DNA from: RBG-16-64-13 sp963718375
GTDB taxonomy: Bacteria > Actinomycetota > Thermoleophilia > RBG-16-64-13
Assembly (NCBI GenBank): GCA_963718375.1
Contig: CAVQZD010000010.1
Span: 7,087-71,086 of the forward strand
Direction of reading: 5' to 3'
DNA: 64,000 nt
In this document: piece by piece, positions 1 through 8,924 of the stretch
How positions within the stretch are numbered: position 1 is the stretch's first letter
How the letters are laid out: each line of letters starts with the position of its first letter
Made by a program: the position numbers and the translations under genes
The notes under the pieces: generated by a model
The model's database searches: none
What the model was told of the DNA's origin: nothing
What the model saw: the letters and a program-made list of their open reading frames with translations, nothing else

Positions 1-823
1 AGATAAGCGCTCCCACAGAGACGGCCGCCACGCCGATCATCTGCATGACACGCTTTGAGAAGCGTACTGGCGACGCCCACAGAGAGACCAGGATCACAAG
101 CGTGAAGAAGACAAGCATCGCTCTATACTGAGCGGCGTAGAAGAGCCCGAAGACACATGCCAATGAGAGCAGGATCATCACATTCTGCCGTAGCGACTTC
201 CGTCCAGTGCGGTTGAGGGTACCTCCCAGAACGTACAGCAGCCATAACCCAAGGAAGTAGGTGAACTGGTAGGCGTTTATGCCGAAGGTCCCCGAGACAT
301 AGTCTGGATCGCCCGTGGCGAAGAATCTCGGCATACTGTAGACCGCGGCAACGAATACCTGAAGTAGTCCCAGCCAGAAGAAGGCCTTCGTGACAAGGAG
401 TACGTCCTGACGGCCCATTGGAGATCCGATTGCCACTATCGCGAAGAGGAGCGGCGCCGTGAAAGTGAAGATGAAAACGCCCACCGGTAGCGGATCCGCC
501 CTGGACAAGTTCATCGAAGCCGAGATTAGAGCGACGAGTACGAAGAGAAATGTTACCTGGACCAGTCCAGAATGCCGCGTTCTCACCCCGCTGCGTATGA
601 GTCTGAGGAGGATGCAGAAGAGCATAACCGCCGTAAGCGGCATATCAACGTACTGGGCGACTCCGGGGAGCACACCTACGCTGTCGGTGAAGAAGCGTAC
701 GCACACGAGTATGAACAGACTGGCAGCGAAGGCTAGGGCCCAACCACGCCCACCAGGCTGGGGTAGGGTGGACTCGCCCGTCCGCGAGAAGTCTGCCCCA
801 GACTGCGCTAAGTCGTGATTCAT
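1..823 (-). CDS. Partial O-antigen polymerase/ligase-like multi-spanning membrane protein (C-terminus beyond window)
   Basis: The reverse strand stays open from an ATG at 823 to the window edge (about 274 codons). The translation begins MNHDLAQSG and is dominated by hydrophobic segments separated by short basic loops (for example RLIRSGVRTRHSG and LNRTGRKSLRQN), giving at least six membrane spans. This matches the general look of Wzy polymerases and WaaL-type ligases, which have weak sequence conservation, so the call rests on topology and context. Its ATG overlaps the TGA of the upstream glycosyltransferase gene (ATGA), indicating translational coupling. Role inferred: polymerising or ligating the glycan made by this locus. 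The catalytic loop would lie in the missing part. Confidence 0.6.
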   Translation of the reverse strand, partial: MNHDLAQSGADFSRTGESTLPQPGGRGWALAFAASLFILVCVRFFTDSVGVLPGVAQYVDMPLTAVMLFCILLRLIRSGVRTRHSGLVQVTFLFVLVALISASMNLSRADPLPVGVFIFTFTAPLLFAIVAIGSPMGRQDVLLVTKAFFWLGLLQVFVAAVYSMPRFFATGDPDYVSGTFGINAYQFTYFLGLWLLYVLGGTLNRTGRKSLRQNVMILLSLACVFGLFYAAQYRAMLVFFTLVILVSLWASPVRFSKRVMQMIGVAAVSVGALI

Positions 824-2058
824 GACTTGCCGAGCTCTCGTATGAAGGCCGAAATGGTGCTCGCTCTGGCGTCCCAAGTGTACTTGGCTGATTCCCGGCG
901 AGCCCGCTCACCCAGTTCTTTGGCAAGACCCTGGTTGTCGAACAGGCTCACTACAGCACTGGCCAAGCACTCGGGTCGGTCAGGTCTCACCAAGATCGCG
1001 GTTTGACCATCGATGAGGACTTCGCGGAGAGCCGCATGGTCAGCGGCTACGATGGGAGAGCCGGAAGCCATGTACTCAAATAGCTTGCCCGGCGACAGGT
1101 AATCGATGTGAGCGAGATCCGAAGGGTAGTAGGAGACCAGCACGTCGGCAGCATGCTGGAAGCGCGGTATCTCCGAAGGGGCAACGAAACCATGAAAGAC
1201 GACATTGTCCAGGCCTCGAGACTGCATCTCCTGCCGCCAGAGTTCGACTTTGTCCTGCCGTCCGCCCACGATCACCAAGCGGATGCCACTTGTTGAGACA
1301 AGGCGTGCCATTTCGAGCAGCAACTCCAGCTCCCTGTGCGGCCACGTAACCTTGCCGGTGTACACAACGAACTTGTCTCCTTGTTCCCAACCCAGCATGT
1401 GGCGGGCTTGGGCGCGCAACTTGGGCCCCGGTTCGTCGGTATACCTATCCGCGGTGTAGCCCTGGTGCACGGCCATCGAACGGTTCGGGCAAGCGATACC
1501 CAGCTTCAGAAGATGCTCGTGAATAGCGGCCCCGTTGCAGACCAGTCCGTCCGCTCTGCCCAAAGCCCAGCGCTGGAAGCGGTTGCGTGGCGGCACGTGG
1601 GCTTCGAAGAGTACGAGCGCGCTCCGATGATTGACTATCCTTGCCGCCGCCAATCCGGGCAACAAACCAGCGTTCTTGCAGTAGAGGACTGTTGCTTGGT
1701 CCTTGAGGCGGTGTCTGAGGCTGAGGCCGATACCAACAATGGGGTAGGCTGTAGCTCTGACTGTGCGCAGGAACAGGCTGGTCAAGCGTGTGTCCAGGCG
1801 CTCCTGGCGCACGGGCAGGGGCACCTTGACCAGGTTGAAGCGGTGATTGACCCCGAAAACATCCCAGAGACTGCGGGAAGAAGTAGGTTCGGAGCTCATA
1901 GCCCTTATCTTCATGGAGACCAGAGTCACTTCCGAACCTGATGCTTGCATGGCCTCGCAGAACTTCACGATGCAGTTGCGATCTACGCGAGCGACTTGTA
2001 TGTCCCCTGGTGCGAAGTAGACGAGACTTTGCTGGGAGGTTATGCTCACCGAGTTCAC
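820..2058 (-). CDS. Glycosyltransferase, GT4-like (GT-B fold)
   Basis: A 412-residue protein with the layout of a family-4 retaining glycosyltransferase. The C-terminal Rossmann half carries FVVYTGKVTW near residue 230, the FHGFVAPSEIPRFQHAADV stretch, and the donor-site motif SPGKLFEYMASGSPIVAAD with the E-x7-E-type acidic residues. The N-terminal half is divergent, as expected for an acceptor-binding domain. It should transfer a nucleotide-activated sugar to a lipid-linked glycan at the cytosolic membrane face; the sugar cannot be deduced. The start ATG overlaps the stop of the ABC transporter gene by 4 bp and its own stop overlaps the next start, so it lies inside a coupled leftward operon. 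Confidence 0.8.
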   Translation of the reverse strand: MNSVSITSQQSLVYFAPGDIQVARVDRNCIVKFCEAMQASGSEVTLVSMKIRAMSSEPTSSRSLWDVFGVNHRFNLVKVPLPVRQERLDTRLTSLFLRTVRATAYPIVGIGLSLRHRLKDQATVLYCKNAGLLPGLAAARIVNHRSALVLFEAHVPPRNRFQRWALGRADGLVCNGAAIHEHLLKLGIACPNRSMAVHQGYTADRYTDEPGPKLRAQARHMLGWEQGDKFVVYTGKVTWPHRELELLLEMARLVSTSGIRLVIVGGRQDKVELWRQEMQSRGLDNVVFHGFVAPSEIPRFQHAADVLVSYYPSDLAHIDYLSPGKLFEYMASGSPIVAADHAALREVLIDGQTAILVRPDRPECLASAVVSLFDNQGLAKELGERARRESAKYTWDARASTISAFIRELGKS

Positions 2059-3836
2059 GGATTTGTGGCTATGGTGTGTAGAGAGGGGTTACGGCCTTCA
2101 ACCTCCTCGAAGGAGCCCACGTCGGCAATGCGGCCATTGTCCACTAGGACGACACGGTCTGAATCAACGATCGTCGAGAGACGGTGGGCAACGAGCAATA
2201 TCGTGTGATCGCCCCGGAGTCTCTTGAGGGCCAGCATCAGTTCCTGCTCGGTCAAGTTGTCCAATGCCGAAGTCCCCTCGTCGAGTATCAGCACCTGGGG
2301 TCGGCGGTATAGAGCACGGGCAATGGCGATTCTCTGGCGCTCCCCGCCAGAGACGCGGACACCTCGTTCCCCGACTATCGTGTCCAATCCGTCCTGCAAC
2401 GAAGCGACGAACTCATCCAGCTGGGCCAACCGTATAGCCTCAGTGAGAGCATCTGGGTCGATATCCGAGTCATCAACCCCTAGCGCTATGTTGTGGGCTA
2501 CTGTGTCGTCAACAAGGAAGACCATCTGGGGGACTATCCCCAGGTTTGCCTGCCAGCCCCGGGTTCGGCCGGCCAGGTCTTGTCCATCCACCAGCACTCG
2601 GCCGGCTGTGGGCCTGAGCAGACCTATGATGAGATCTACGAGGGTACTCTTTCCTCCCCCCGTGGGGCCGCAGATGCCTATGCTCTCCCCGCGTGTGATC
2701 ACCAAGTCGACATCTGAGAGCGCGTCTGTGTCTGCCCCTTCATAGCGGAACCCGACCTTCTCAAGCCGGATCTCCTCTCGGAAGGGAAGGGGCGGGGATG
2801 GGTCGTGCTCCGGCAGCTGTTCGATCAGTCGTACATCGCGATGCACGTCAGCCGCTGGTGCAGCCGCGAACTTCAGGTTGTTGAGTCCGCCGGTGATCGC
2901 TTTGAGAGAAGGTTGCAGGCGTAGTCCCGCATATCCAAAGAGTCCGAGAACGGCCAGAGCCCCTTCGGCCTGCGAGCCTGCAGCGAGAGCGACCACGAAG
3001 AAAACAAGGATGAATGTTATTAGAGCTGTATCCATCGCCACGGGGGCCAGATTGGCGAGCGTACTCCTCAGATAGAAAGTGCGCGCAAGGTTACTTCGAT
3101 GGCGTGCGTACACGTCCGCGAAGTGGTCTTCTTTGTCAAGTACCTTGATGTCTCTGACCCCGTCAAAACATTGTCGCTGCGTCTCGAGAGTGTCCTTGTG
3201 CATGGCGTGGGCGATCACTCCGAAACGCTTGAGTCGCGGTTGTATGACGAGGAGCATCAGCACCGTCGTTCCCCCGACCACAAGGAGAGCTAGGGCAGTA
3301 CCTATCGGGGACACGAGCAGCAACAAGACGAGCATGCCCAGCACCAAGACGGTCTCCGCAGTCACGCGGATCAAGGGGGAGAAGGCCGAGTTGGCCAGCT
3401 CCAGCGTGACCTGCTGGGTATTGCGTATGAGCTCGGCCGAGTTGTGGCGAAGATGGAACTCGAACGGCATCTTCAGGTACCCGCGTACGAGATCAGAGGA
3501 CAGCTGGGCCGCCGAAGTCTGTATCACTTTGGTTGTTACGTACTCAGCGGTTATCAGGACGGCTGCTCGAACCATGAAGAAGCCGATCATTATCCCTATC
3601 AGCCAATAAAGCGTGGTGCTTCTGTCCATTTCGCCGACGAGTTCGTTAAGGTTGCCGACCAGCGGGAGGTCTATGGCGCCGGTTGGGTCGGCCACCAAAC
3701 CAAGGAGGACATAGATCAGCCCCGCGGCGAGCACTTCCATGAGGCTGACGGCGATAGCAAGCAGCAGCAGAAGCCACCACCGGCGCGAGTCGCCTCTTCT
3801 CATGAGGTAGAGAGCATGTCGGATTGTTGTCACCAT
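2055..3836 (-). CDS. ABC transporter with fused membrane and ATPase domains, PglK/MsbA-like glycolipid flippase
   Basis: A 593-residue half-transporter. Residues about 20-320 form a six-span exporter domain with characteristic long helices; residues about 350-590 form the nucleotide-binding domain with Walker A GPTGGGKST, signature VSGGERQRIAIARAL, Walker B VLILDEGTSALD and the H-loop VAHRLST. Family members flip lipid-linked oligosaccharides or lipid A. Between glycosyltransferase genes and next to a polymerase-like gene, flipping of an undecaprenyl-linked glycan (as in PglK) is the likeliest job; this is inferred from context. Drug export is the main alternative. It overlaps the downstream glycosyltransferase by 4 bp and lies 6 bp from the upstream one. 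Confidence 0.82.
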   Translation of the reverse strand: MVTTIRHALYLMRRGDSRRWWLLLLLAIAVSLMEVLAAGLIYVLLGLVADPTGAIDLPLVGNLNELVGEMDRSTTLYWLIGIMIGFFMVRAAVLITAEYVTTKVIQTSAAQLSSDLVRGYLKMPFEFHLRHNSAELIRNTQQVTLELANSAFSPLIRVTAETVLVLGMLVLLLLVSPIGTALALLVVGGTTVLMLLVIQPRLKRFGVIAHAMHKDTLETQRQCFDGVRDIKVLDKEDHFADVYARHRSNLARTFYLRSTLANLAPVAMDTALITFILVFFVVALAAGSQAEGALAVLGLFGYAGLRLQPSLKAITGGLNNLKFAAAPAADVHRDVRLIEQLPEHDPSPPLPFREEIRLEKVGFRYEGADTDALSDVDLVITRGESIGICGPTGGGKSTLVDLIIGLLRPTAGRVLVDGQDLAGRTRGWQANLGIVPQMVFLVDDTVAHNIALGVDDSDIDPDALTEAIRLAQLDEFVASLQDGLDTIVGERGVRVSGGERQRIAIARALYRRPQVLILDEGTSALDNLTEQELMLALKRLRGDHTILLVAHRLSTIVDSDRVVLVDNGRIADVGSFEEVEGRNPSLHTIATNP

Positions 3837-3842
3837 CGCTCG

Positions 3843-5099
3843 CTAAGTGTCCTTTTCTTGTTTGCCGCAAGCCGCCAGTATCGAAGCCAAGGTCTCGCGG
3901 AAGGCCTCATATGTGTAGGGCCTCAACCTCTCCGGGTCGCGATGGATCTCCACACTGCCGGACGCCTGCTTCCGGGCCAATAGCCCAGAAAGAACCTGCG
4001 AGAGACCCTGCGTGTCGTCCGGATGCACAACATATCCCGACTTTGTGTCCTCCACCAAGTCAGCGATCTCCCCCGGCGGAACCACTGCAAGAATGGGCTT
4101 GTTTGAGAAGAGGTAGTCCCAAGTCTTTCCAGGTACTTGATACAACTGCGGATTTGCGGCCGGCATGAATAGACACAGTATGTCCGAAGTGATCAGGTAG
4201 TCCCGCAGTCTCTCAGGTGGGACCTGTGGGGTACATTCCAGACAGTCTTCAAGGCCGAGCTCGTGTGCCACTCGCTTCGCCTCCGGCACCCCCGGTCCCT
4301 GGCCGACCAGTCTCAAGATGAGTCTTCCCCGGGCCTCTGGCTGACCTGCAAGGACAGCTGCCATCGCTCGGAGAAGCGGGACCGCACTCCTGGTGGGCAA
4401 ACCGTAGAGGTAGCCCATGTATAGGAATCGCACAGTGGGGTCTTCGGGAGCGGCTGGCGACTCGAGGAGATTGGGCTGATTGTGAGTGAGTCTGAGACAA
4501 TTCACCCGGTTGGCGATCTCAGGCACCAACTCTTTGAGGCGCTCGGCGTATGTGGCTGTAGTAGTCACAATCTGGGCCGCATCTTTGTAGGCGGTCAACA
4601 GGTCTTCAGATGGCATAGTGCCCGGAATATTCGTCCACTTCATCGGATCGTGGATGTCTATCCAATATGGGGTGCCAAATTGGCTTGAGAGGCTGCGGAC
4701 CGCCAGAGGAACGCCCCAGTAGTGATACGTGACCGCGCACAAGACATCAGCCGACTGCATGGGGACGTCGTCGGCTCCTCTACCCTTCCAGTTCACGAGC
4801 AATTCTGCCCAGCGATCCTCCTCGGGTGGCCTGCCCAGCCTACGGCGGGCGAGTCGCCACGCATGACGGGCAAACTTGAAATTGACAGGTCGGGGGATGG
4901 TGCCGAAGGGAGTACGAAATACCCGTCCGGGAAAGAGGGAATCGACCTCCTTGGGCCCCTTGCCCTTGTTCCGAGCTGCAACCACTGCCATATCCCACCC
5001 CAGCTGATTTAGCGCAGTGGCCATCTGGAAGTACCACTGGGTACCGCCAAGCCAGCCCCTATTGAATGCGTGGGGGTCGATGATGGTCAGCAGTGGCAT
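3843..5099 (-). CDS. Glycosyltransferase, GT-B fold
   Basis: A 418-residue protein. The N-terminus (LLTIIDPHAFNRGWLGGTQW) has the Gly-rich acceptor loop typical of GT4 enzymes, with an ATALNQLGWDMAVVAARNKG helix-strand unit after it. The C-terminal half contains FLYMGYLYGLPTRSAVPLL, LRLVGQGPGVPEAKR and a donor-site region VPGKTWDYLFSNKPILAVVP, in which the usual Glu is replaced by Asp/Tyr. The signature is therefore weaker than in the 820-2058 enzyme and the sugar is unknown. It is part of the leftward glycan operon; the gap to the upstream gene is about 50 bp. It probably extends the same lipid-linked glycan. Confidence 0.72.
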   Translation of the reverse strand: MPLLTIIDPHAFNRGWLGGTQWYFQMATALNQLGWDMAVVAARNKGKGPKEVDSLFPGRVFRTPFGTIPRPVNFKFARHAWRLARRRLGRPPEEDRWAELLVNWKGRGADDVPMQSADVLCAVTYHYWGVPLAVRSLSSQFGTPYWIDIHDPMKWTNIPGTMPSEDLLTAYKDAAQIVTTTATYAERLKELVPEIANRVNCLRLTHNQPNLLESPAAPEDPTVRFLYMGYLYGLPTRSAVPLLRAMAAVLAGQPEARGRLILRLVGQGPGVPEAKRVAHELGLEDCLECTPQVPPERLRDYLITSDILCLFMPAANPQLYQVPGKTWDYLFSNKPILAVVPPGEIADLVEDTKSGYVVHPDDTQGLSQVLSGLLARKQASGSVEIHRDPERLRPYTYEAFRETLASILAACGKQEKDT

Positions 5100-5151
5100 G
5101 TCTGCACCCCGGGCTCCGTGGTTGGGGTCTGGCTGTCGAAGTCGCAGGTGG

Positions 5152-6597
5152 CTAGGGTCTTGTGGGCGGACAATCGGACTTCGACTTGGGCCATCCTCTG
5201 GTCAAGGCATTCTCGATTGCATGGGAATAGTCGCGCAGTTGCTCGGGCTCAAAACCATTGGTCGTATCCCTCCTGCCGAAGGTGCCTGGTGCTGTCCTCT
5301 CCGCCATGAACCAGGCAATGAATCGCTGCAGCTGGTTCTGAGAGGGTCCGGATGGGCCAGCCTTACTTCTGAAAAGATCACGCAGACTCTCAGTGTCGGT
5401 AGCCCGGAATACGCCTGGGGAGCCGAGATACCATGGCCATCCGAAGACTACGGCAGGCCGACCCCTATTCACGGCCTCCCATCCAGGTGTTCCAGTGCCG
5501 GTGACGAGACATCTGCATCCGTCGATCATTGCATCCGTGTCGCAGTCCAAGTCGAGAAGGTCCACATTGGGCAGAGAATGCAGCTCGCGGTAGAACTGGG
5601 TGCCGCGGGCCCTGTGTATCTGAGTCATGAAGCGCAGTGAGGCTGGGTGCTCCTTTATCGCCAGTCGCCATCCGTCCGGTAGAGCCGACGACAACATACG
5701 AGCGTAGTTCACTTGGTCGAGCATGTAGCCGGCCCGGGGCAAGGTGGTCGCCTCGGGCTGGAACTGCAGGGGGAAGAAGACGTAGTCATCTAGACTGGGA
5801 CGGCCCATCGAGACCGACTTGTAGAAGGCGACTGCTCTTGCATGCTCTCGCTTAGCCTCCATGGCGAGGCGCAGGCGTTGCGTCCCACCGAGCGTCTGGT
5901 CGGGTATCCCCACAGGGTAGGGCTCCACATCGCGCCGTAGGCGCTTGAGCAGGTGGACCGGTGAGTAGGACACTGGCCTGAGCTTTCGGCTGTTCGCTGA
6001 GTGTCTCTGAGTGGAGCGCTGGTGAACCACCCCTTCTCGCATGTAGTCGGAGGAGGTGACCTCTGACGAGACCGCGCTCGGAGGCAGATCTGATGGGGGC
6101 GCAACGTGCTCTTCCAGATAGGCTTGAACGGTGATGCGGTCGCGAAGCTGCGTGTAACCGACTATGGCCACCGGTATGTTCCACAGCTGCGCCAGCAGGT
6201 AGATGATGTAGTCAAAGCCGTGCTGGGGAGCGTCGTGGAACACGACCCCGTCGAAGCTTCTCTCTCTTAGGAACCTTGAGCATTGCCCTAGAAGCTTGAG
6301 ATAGCACGACCGAGTGGCCATCAGAGACGCGCCCCACCGATTGGCCCGATCTATCATGAGCAGCGTCTCCGCTTCGTGGGGCGCCACGGCTGCGATGAGG
6401 CTTTCAGGGACAGCGTCCGAAGTCAAGGCAAAGAACGAAGGGTAGGTCATGACCTCCGCTTCAGAGAAGCACTGCATCGCCAGGGCATGGAGGGACGGCT
6501 GCAAGATGACCGAGCGCACAGGATGATCCGTCACAGGCGCAGCCTCGAGAGCCTGCAAATGGAATGGATTGGCCCTAATGAGCAGTAGACCTGACAC
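5152..6597 (-). CDS. Capsule-synthesis-type glycosyltransferase (KpsS/LipB-like domain)
   Basis: About 480 residues. The C-terminal half carries the pattern of the capsular polysaccharide synthesis domain: a YVFFPLQFQPEATT strand, AIKEHPA with the conserved K-E-H-P, a middle NVDLLDLDCDTDAMIDGC stretch, and the closing TGTGTPGWEAVNRGRPAVVFG. In characterised members (KpsS/KpsC) this fold transfers Kdo to a lipid; other members act on other acidic sugars, so transfer of a nonulosonate is an attractive but unproven idea next to the pse genes. GTG codons at 6603 and 6597 are both possible starts; AGAAGAGG lies 8 nt before the second, so I chose it. First gene of the leftward operon, divergent from pseB. 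Confidence 0.68.
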   Translation of the reverse strand: MSGLLLIRANPFHLQALEAAPVTDHPVRSVILQPSLHALAMQCFSEAEVMTYPSFFALTSDAVPESLIAAVAPHEAETLLMIDRANRWGASLMATRSCYLKLLGQCSRFLRERSFDGVVFHDAPQHGFDYIIYLLAQLWNIPVAIVGYTQLRDRITVQAYLEEHVAPPSDLPPSAVSSEVTSSDYMREGVVHQRSTQRHSANSRKLRPVSYSPVHLLKRLRRDVEPYPVGIPDQTLGGTQRLRLAMEAKREHARAVAFYKSVSMGRPSLDDYVFFPLQFQPEATTLPRAGYMLDQVNYARMLSSALPDGWRLAIKEHPASLRFMTQIHRARGTQFYRELHSLPNVDLLDLDCDTDAMIDGCRCLVTGTGTPGWEAVNRGRPAVVFGWPWYLGSPGVFRATDTESLRDLFRSKAGPSGPSQNQLQRFIAWFMAERTAPGTFGRRDTTNGFEPEQLRDYSHAIENALTRGWPKSKSDCPPTRP

Positions 6598-6603
6598 TTG
6601 CAC

Positions 6604-6711
6604 TACCTCTTCTGGCGTCTCCGCCGGGTCATCCGAAGCACTGGCGAAGGCCTAAGTATACTGATGGCGCCTATCACTACCCAGAAATGCGGATGAGTTT
6701 CGCGGTAATCT
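6604..6711. promoter_or_regulatory. Divergent intergenic region between the two glycan operons
   Basis: This 108-bp gap separates the leftward transferase operon from pseB and must hold promoters for both directions. I can see AT-richer patches such as taagtatactgatgg (6654-6668), whose TATACT is a good -10 candidate for the rightward transcript. No -35 box is convincing, and no operator or inverted repeat is evident. Confidence 0.35.
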
Positions 6712-7728
6712 ATGGATTGTATGAATGGACGCTCCATATTGCTTACCGGCGGGACCGGCTCTTTCGGCCAGCGGTTCACCGAGATGGTGCTGAGAGAATA
6801 CCCAGGAGTCTCCCGGCTTGTGGTCTTCTCGCGTGACGAGCTCAAGCAGTACGAGATGGCTGAGCGCTTCTCGACTGCCGAGCACCCTCAGCTACGCTAT
6901 TTCATCGGTGACGTGCGTGACAAGGACAGACTCTGGCGCGCCATGGAGGGCATCGACACCGTGGTGCATGCGGCTGCGCTGAAGCACGTGCCTGTGGCCG
7001 AGTACAATCCATTCGAGGCCATCAAGACCAACATCATGGGCGCTCAGAATGTTATCGAGGTGGCGATAGACCGCGGAGTTCGCCGTGTGGTCGCTCTCAG
7101 CACCGACAAGGCTGCAGCTCCCATAAACCTGTATGGAGCCACCAAGTTGTGCTCAGACAAGTTGTTTGTAGCTGCGAACAACTTCAAAGGCAAGCATGAC
7201 ATCCGGTTCGGGGTAGTGCGCTACGGGAATGTCATGGGCAGCCGAGGCAGCGTGATACCGTTCTTCTTGAAAGCACGCGAGCGGGGAGTGGTTCCCGTTA
7301 CCGACGAGCGGATGACGCGGTTCAACATCACCCTAGAAGAGGGAGTGAGGCTGGTTCTGTTCGCCCTTGAGGATATGCGGGGCGGGGAGATCTACGTGCC
7401 CAAGATCCCGAGCTACCGGATCACCGACCTGGCTGAGGCCGTAGCTCCGGATTGTCGCATAGACATCGTGGGCATCAGGCCCGGCGAGAAGCTACATGAA
7501 GAGATGGTCACCGAGACTGACGGACTCAACACACTGGAGTTCGACACATACTTCGTGATCGTGCCGTCCACCCAAAGGGCTACAGATAGTTTCTGGGCCG
7601 CGTGCGGCGGCCGACTTTGCCCGGCTGGCTTCAAGTACAGCAGCGACCGCAATGACCAGTGGCTGGATGCCGCGGCCCTGCGACGCCTCATCCAAGAGCA
7701 GCTCGACGTCGATCTGCAGCCTAGTTAG
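6712..7728 (+). CDS. pseB: UDP-N-acetylglucosamine 4,6-dehydratase (inverting), PseB
   Basis: A 338-residue extended short-chain dehydrogenase. The NAD-binding motif LLTGGTGSFGQRFTEMVL is the PseB/FlaA1 form, followed by VVFSRDELKQYEMAERF and IGDVRDKDRL, both typical of the family; LSTDKAAAPINLYGATK carries the Thr-Asp-Lys catalytic set used by this family. PseB converts UDP-GlcNAc to the 4-keto-6-deoxy-L-arabino sugar, the first step to pseudaminic acid, in the cytosol. The next gene encodes the matching PseC. An in-frame ATG at 6721 (MNGRSILLTGG) is an equally good start; neither has a clear ribosome-binding site. Confidence 0.93.
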   Translation: MDCMNGRSILLTGGTGSFGQRFTEMVLREYPGVSRLVVFSRDELKQYEMAERFSTAEHPQLRYFIGDVRDKDRLWRAMEGIDTVVHAAALKHVPVAEYNPFEAIKTNIMGAQNVIEVAIDRGVRRVVALSTDKAAAPINLYGATKLCSDKLFVAANNFKGKHDIRFGVVRYGNVMGSRGSVIPFFLKARERGVVPVTDERMTRFNITLEEGVRLVLFALEDMRGGEIYVPKIPSYRITDLAEAVAPDCRIDIVGIRPGEKLHEEMVTETDGLNTLEFDTYFVIVPSTQRATDSFWAACGGRLCPAGFKYSSDRNDQWLDAAALRRLIQEQLDVDLQPS

Positions 7729-7738
7729 CCGAGGGGCC

Positions 7739-8905
7739 ATGATCCCTTACGGGCATCAATCGATCTCGCAGGAGGATATCGATGCAGTCGTGTCCGTATT
7801 GCGGTCGGAGTTCATCACGCAAGGACCCAGTATCGAAGCCTTCGAGCGGGCGATGGCCGATTACTGTGGCGTCAAGCATGCGGTGGCTGTCGCCACAGGC
7901 ACGGCGGCTCTTCACTTGGCGTGTGCGGCGGCTGGGCTGAAGGCAGGGGATACCCTCTGGACTTCACCCAACACCTTCGTGGCCTCAGCGAACTGTGCCC
8001 TCTACTGCGGAGCTGGGGTCGACTTCGTGGACATCGATCCCCGAACCTACAACTTGGACGTAGAGGCCCTAAGGCGCAAGCTGGAATCGGCCAAACAGCA
8101 AGACGCACTCCCCGCCGTAGTGGTACCGGTGCACTTCGCCGGGCAGTCATGCGATATGGTGGCTATTGCCGAACTAGCCGAAGAGTACGGCTTTCTCGTA
8201 TTGGAGGACGCCAGCCACGCCGTAGGTGGCCGCTACCGTGACTCTCCTGTGGGCTCCTGCGAATTCTCTGACGCGGCCGTCTTCAGTTTTCACCCGGTCA
8301 AGATCATCACTACGGGTGAAGGTGGAATGGTGGTCACCAATGACGACGCGCTAGCCGCACAAGTGCGTCTGTTGCGCTCACACGGTACGACCAAAGACCC
8401 GGCTCTCATGACCGGGGACTCCGATGGAGACTGGTATTACCAGCAGGTCGCCCTGGGCTTCAACTATCGGATCACAGACATTCAGGCGGCGCTTGGACTG
8501 AGCCAGATGCGCCGTTTGGACGAATTCGTCGCGCGGCGCAATCACCTGGCAGAGAGGTATGACCGTTTGCTGGAAGGGCTCCCGCTGACTCTGCCGTACC
8601 GCTCACCAGAGGTGGTTTCTGCTTTTCACCTCTACGTCGTGCGGATCGATGGTATGACGCCGGACGGCGGCGGGCGAAGAAGGGTCTTCGATCTGCTACG
8701 GGCCAAGGGCGTAGGGGTGCACGTGCACTACGTGCCAGTCCACACCCAGCCGTACTATGCGGACCTAGGGTTCGCGCACGGGGACTTCCCGGAGGCAGAG
8801 CGCTACTACGCGGAGTGTCTGACACTGCCCCTGTATGCCAGCATGACCGAAGGCGACCAAGATACAGTCGTAGAAGGACTGCGACTTGGGCTTGCCGACA
8901 GATAG
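7739..8905 (+). CDS. pseC: UDP-4-amino-4,6-dideoxy-N-acetyl-beta-L-altrosamine transaminase, PseC
   Basis: A 388-residue DegT/DnrJ/EryC1-type PLP aminotransferase starting MIPYGHQSISQEDIDAVVS, which is characteristic of PseC. Visible elements are AVATGTAALHLAC, the cofactor Asp in VLEDASHAVGGRY, and the Schiff-base Lys in FHPVKIITTGEGGMV. It aminates the PseB product at C4. The ATG at 7739 was chosen because upstream in-frame codons overlap pseB and add residues absent from the family. pseB ends 10 bp earlier, so the genes are co-transcribed. Confidence 0.94.
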   Translation: MIPYGHQSISQEDIDAVVSVLRSEFITQGPSIEAFERAMADYCGVKHAVAVATGTAALHLACAAAGLKAGDTLWTSPNTFVASANCALYCGAGVDFVDIDPRTYNLDVEALRRKLESAKQQDALPAVVVPVHFAGQSCDMVAIAELAEEYGFLVLEDASHAVGGRYRDSPVGSCEFSDAAVFSFHPVKIITTGEGGMVVTNDDALAAQVRLLRSHGTTKDPALMTGDSDGDWYYQQVALGFNYRITDIQAALGLSQMRRLDEFVARRNHLAERYDRLLEGLPLTLPYRSPEVVSAFHLYVVRIDGMTPDGGGRRRVFDLLRAKGVGVHVHYVPVHTQPYYADLGFAHGDFPEAERYYAECLTLPLYASMTEGDQDTVVEGLRLGLADR

Positions 8906-8924
8906 GTGTCCAACGCCACAGACG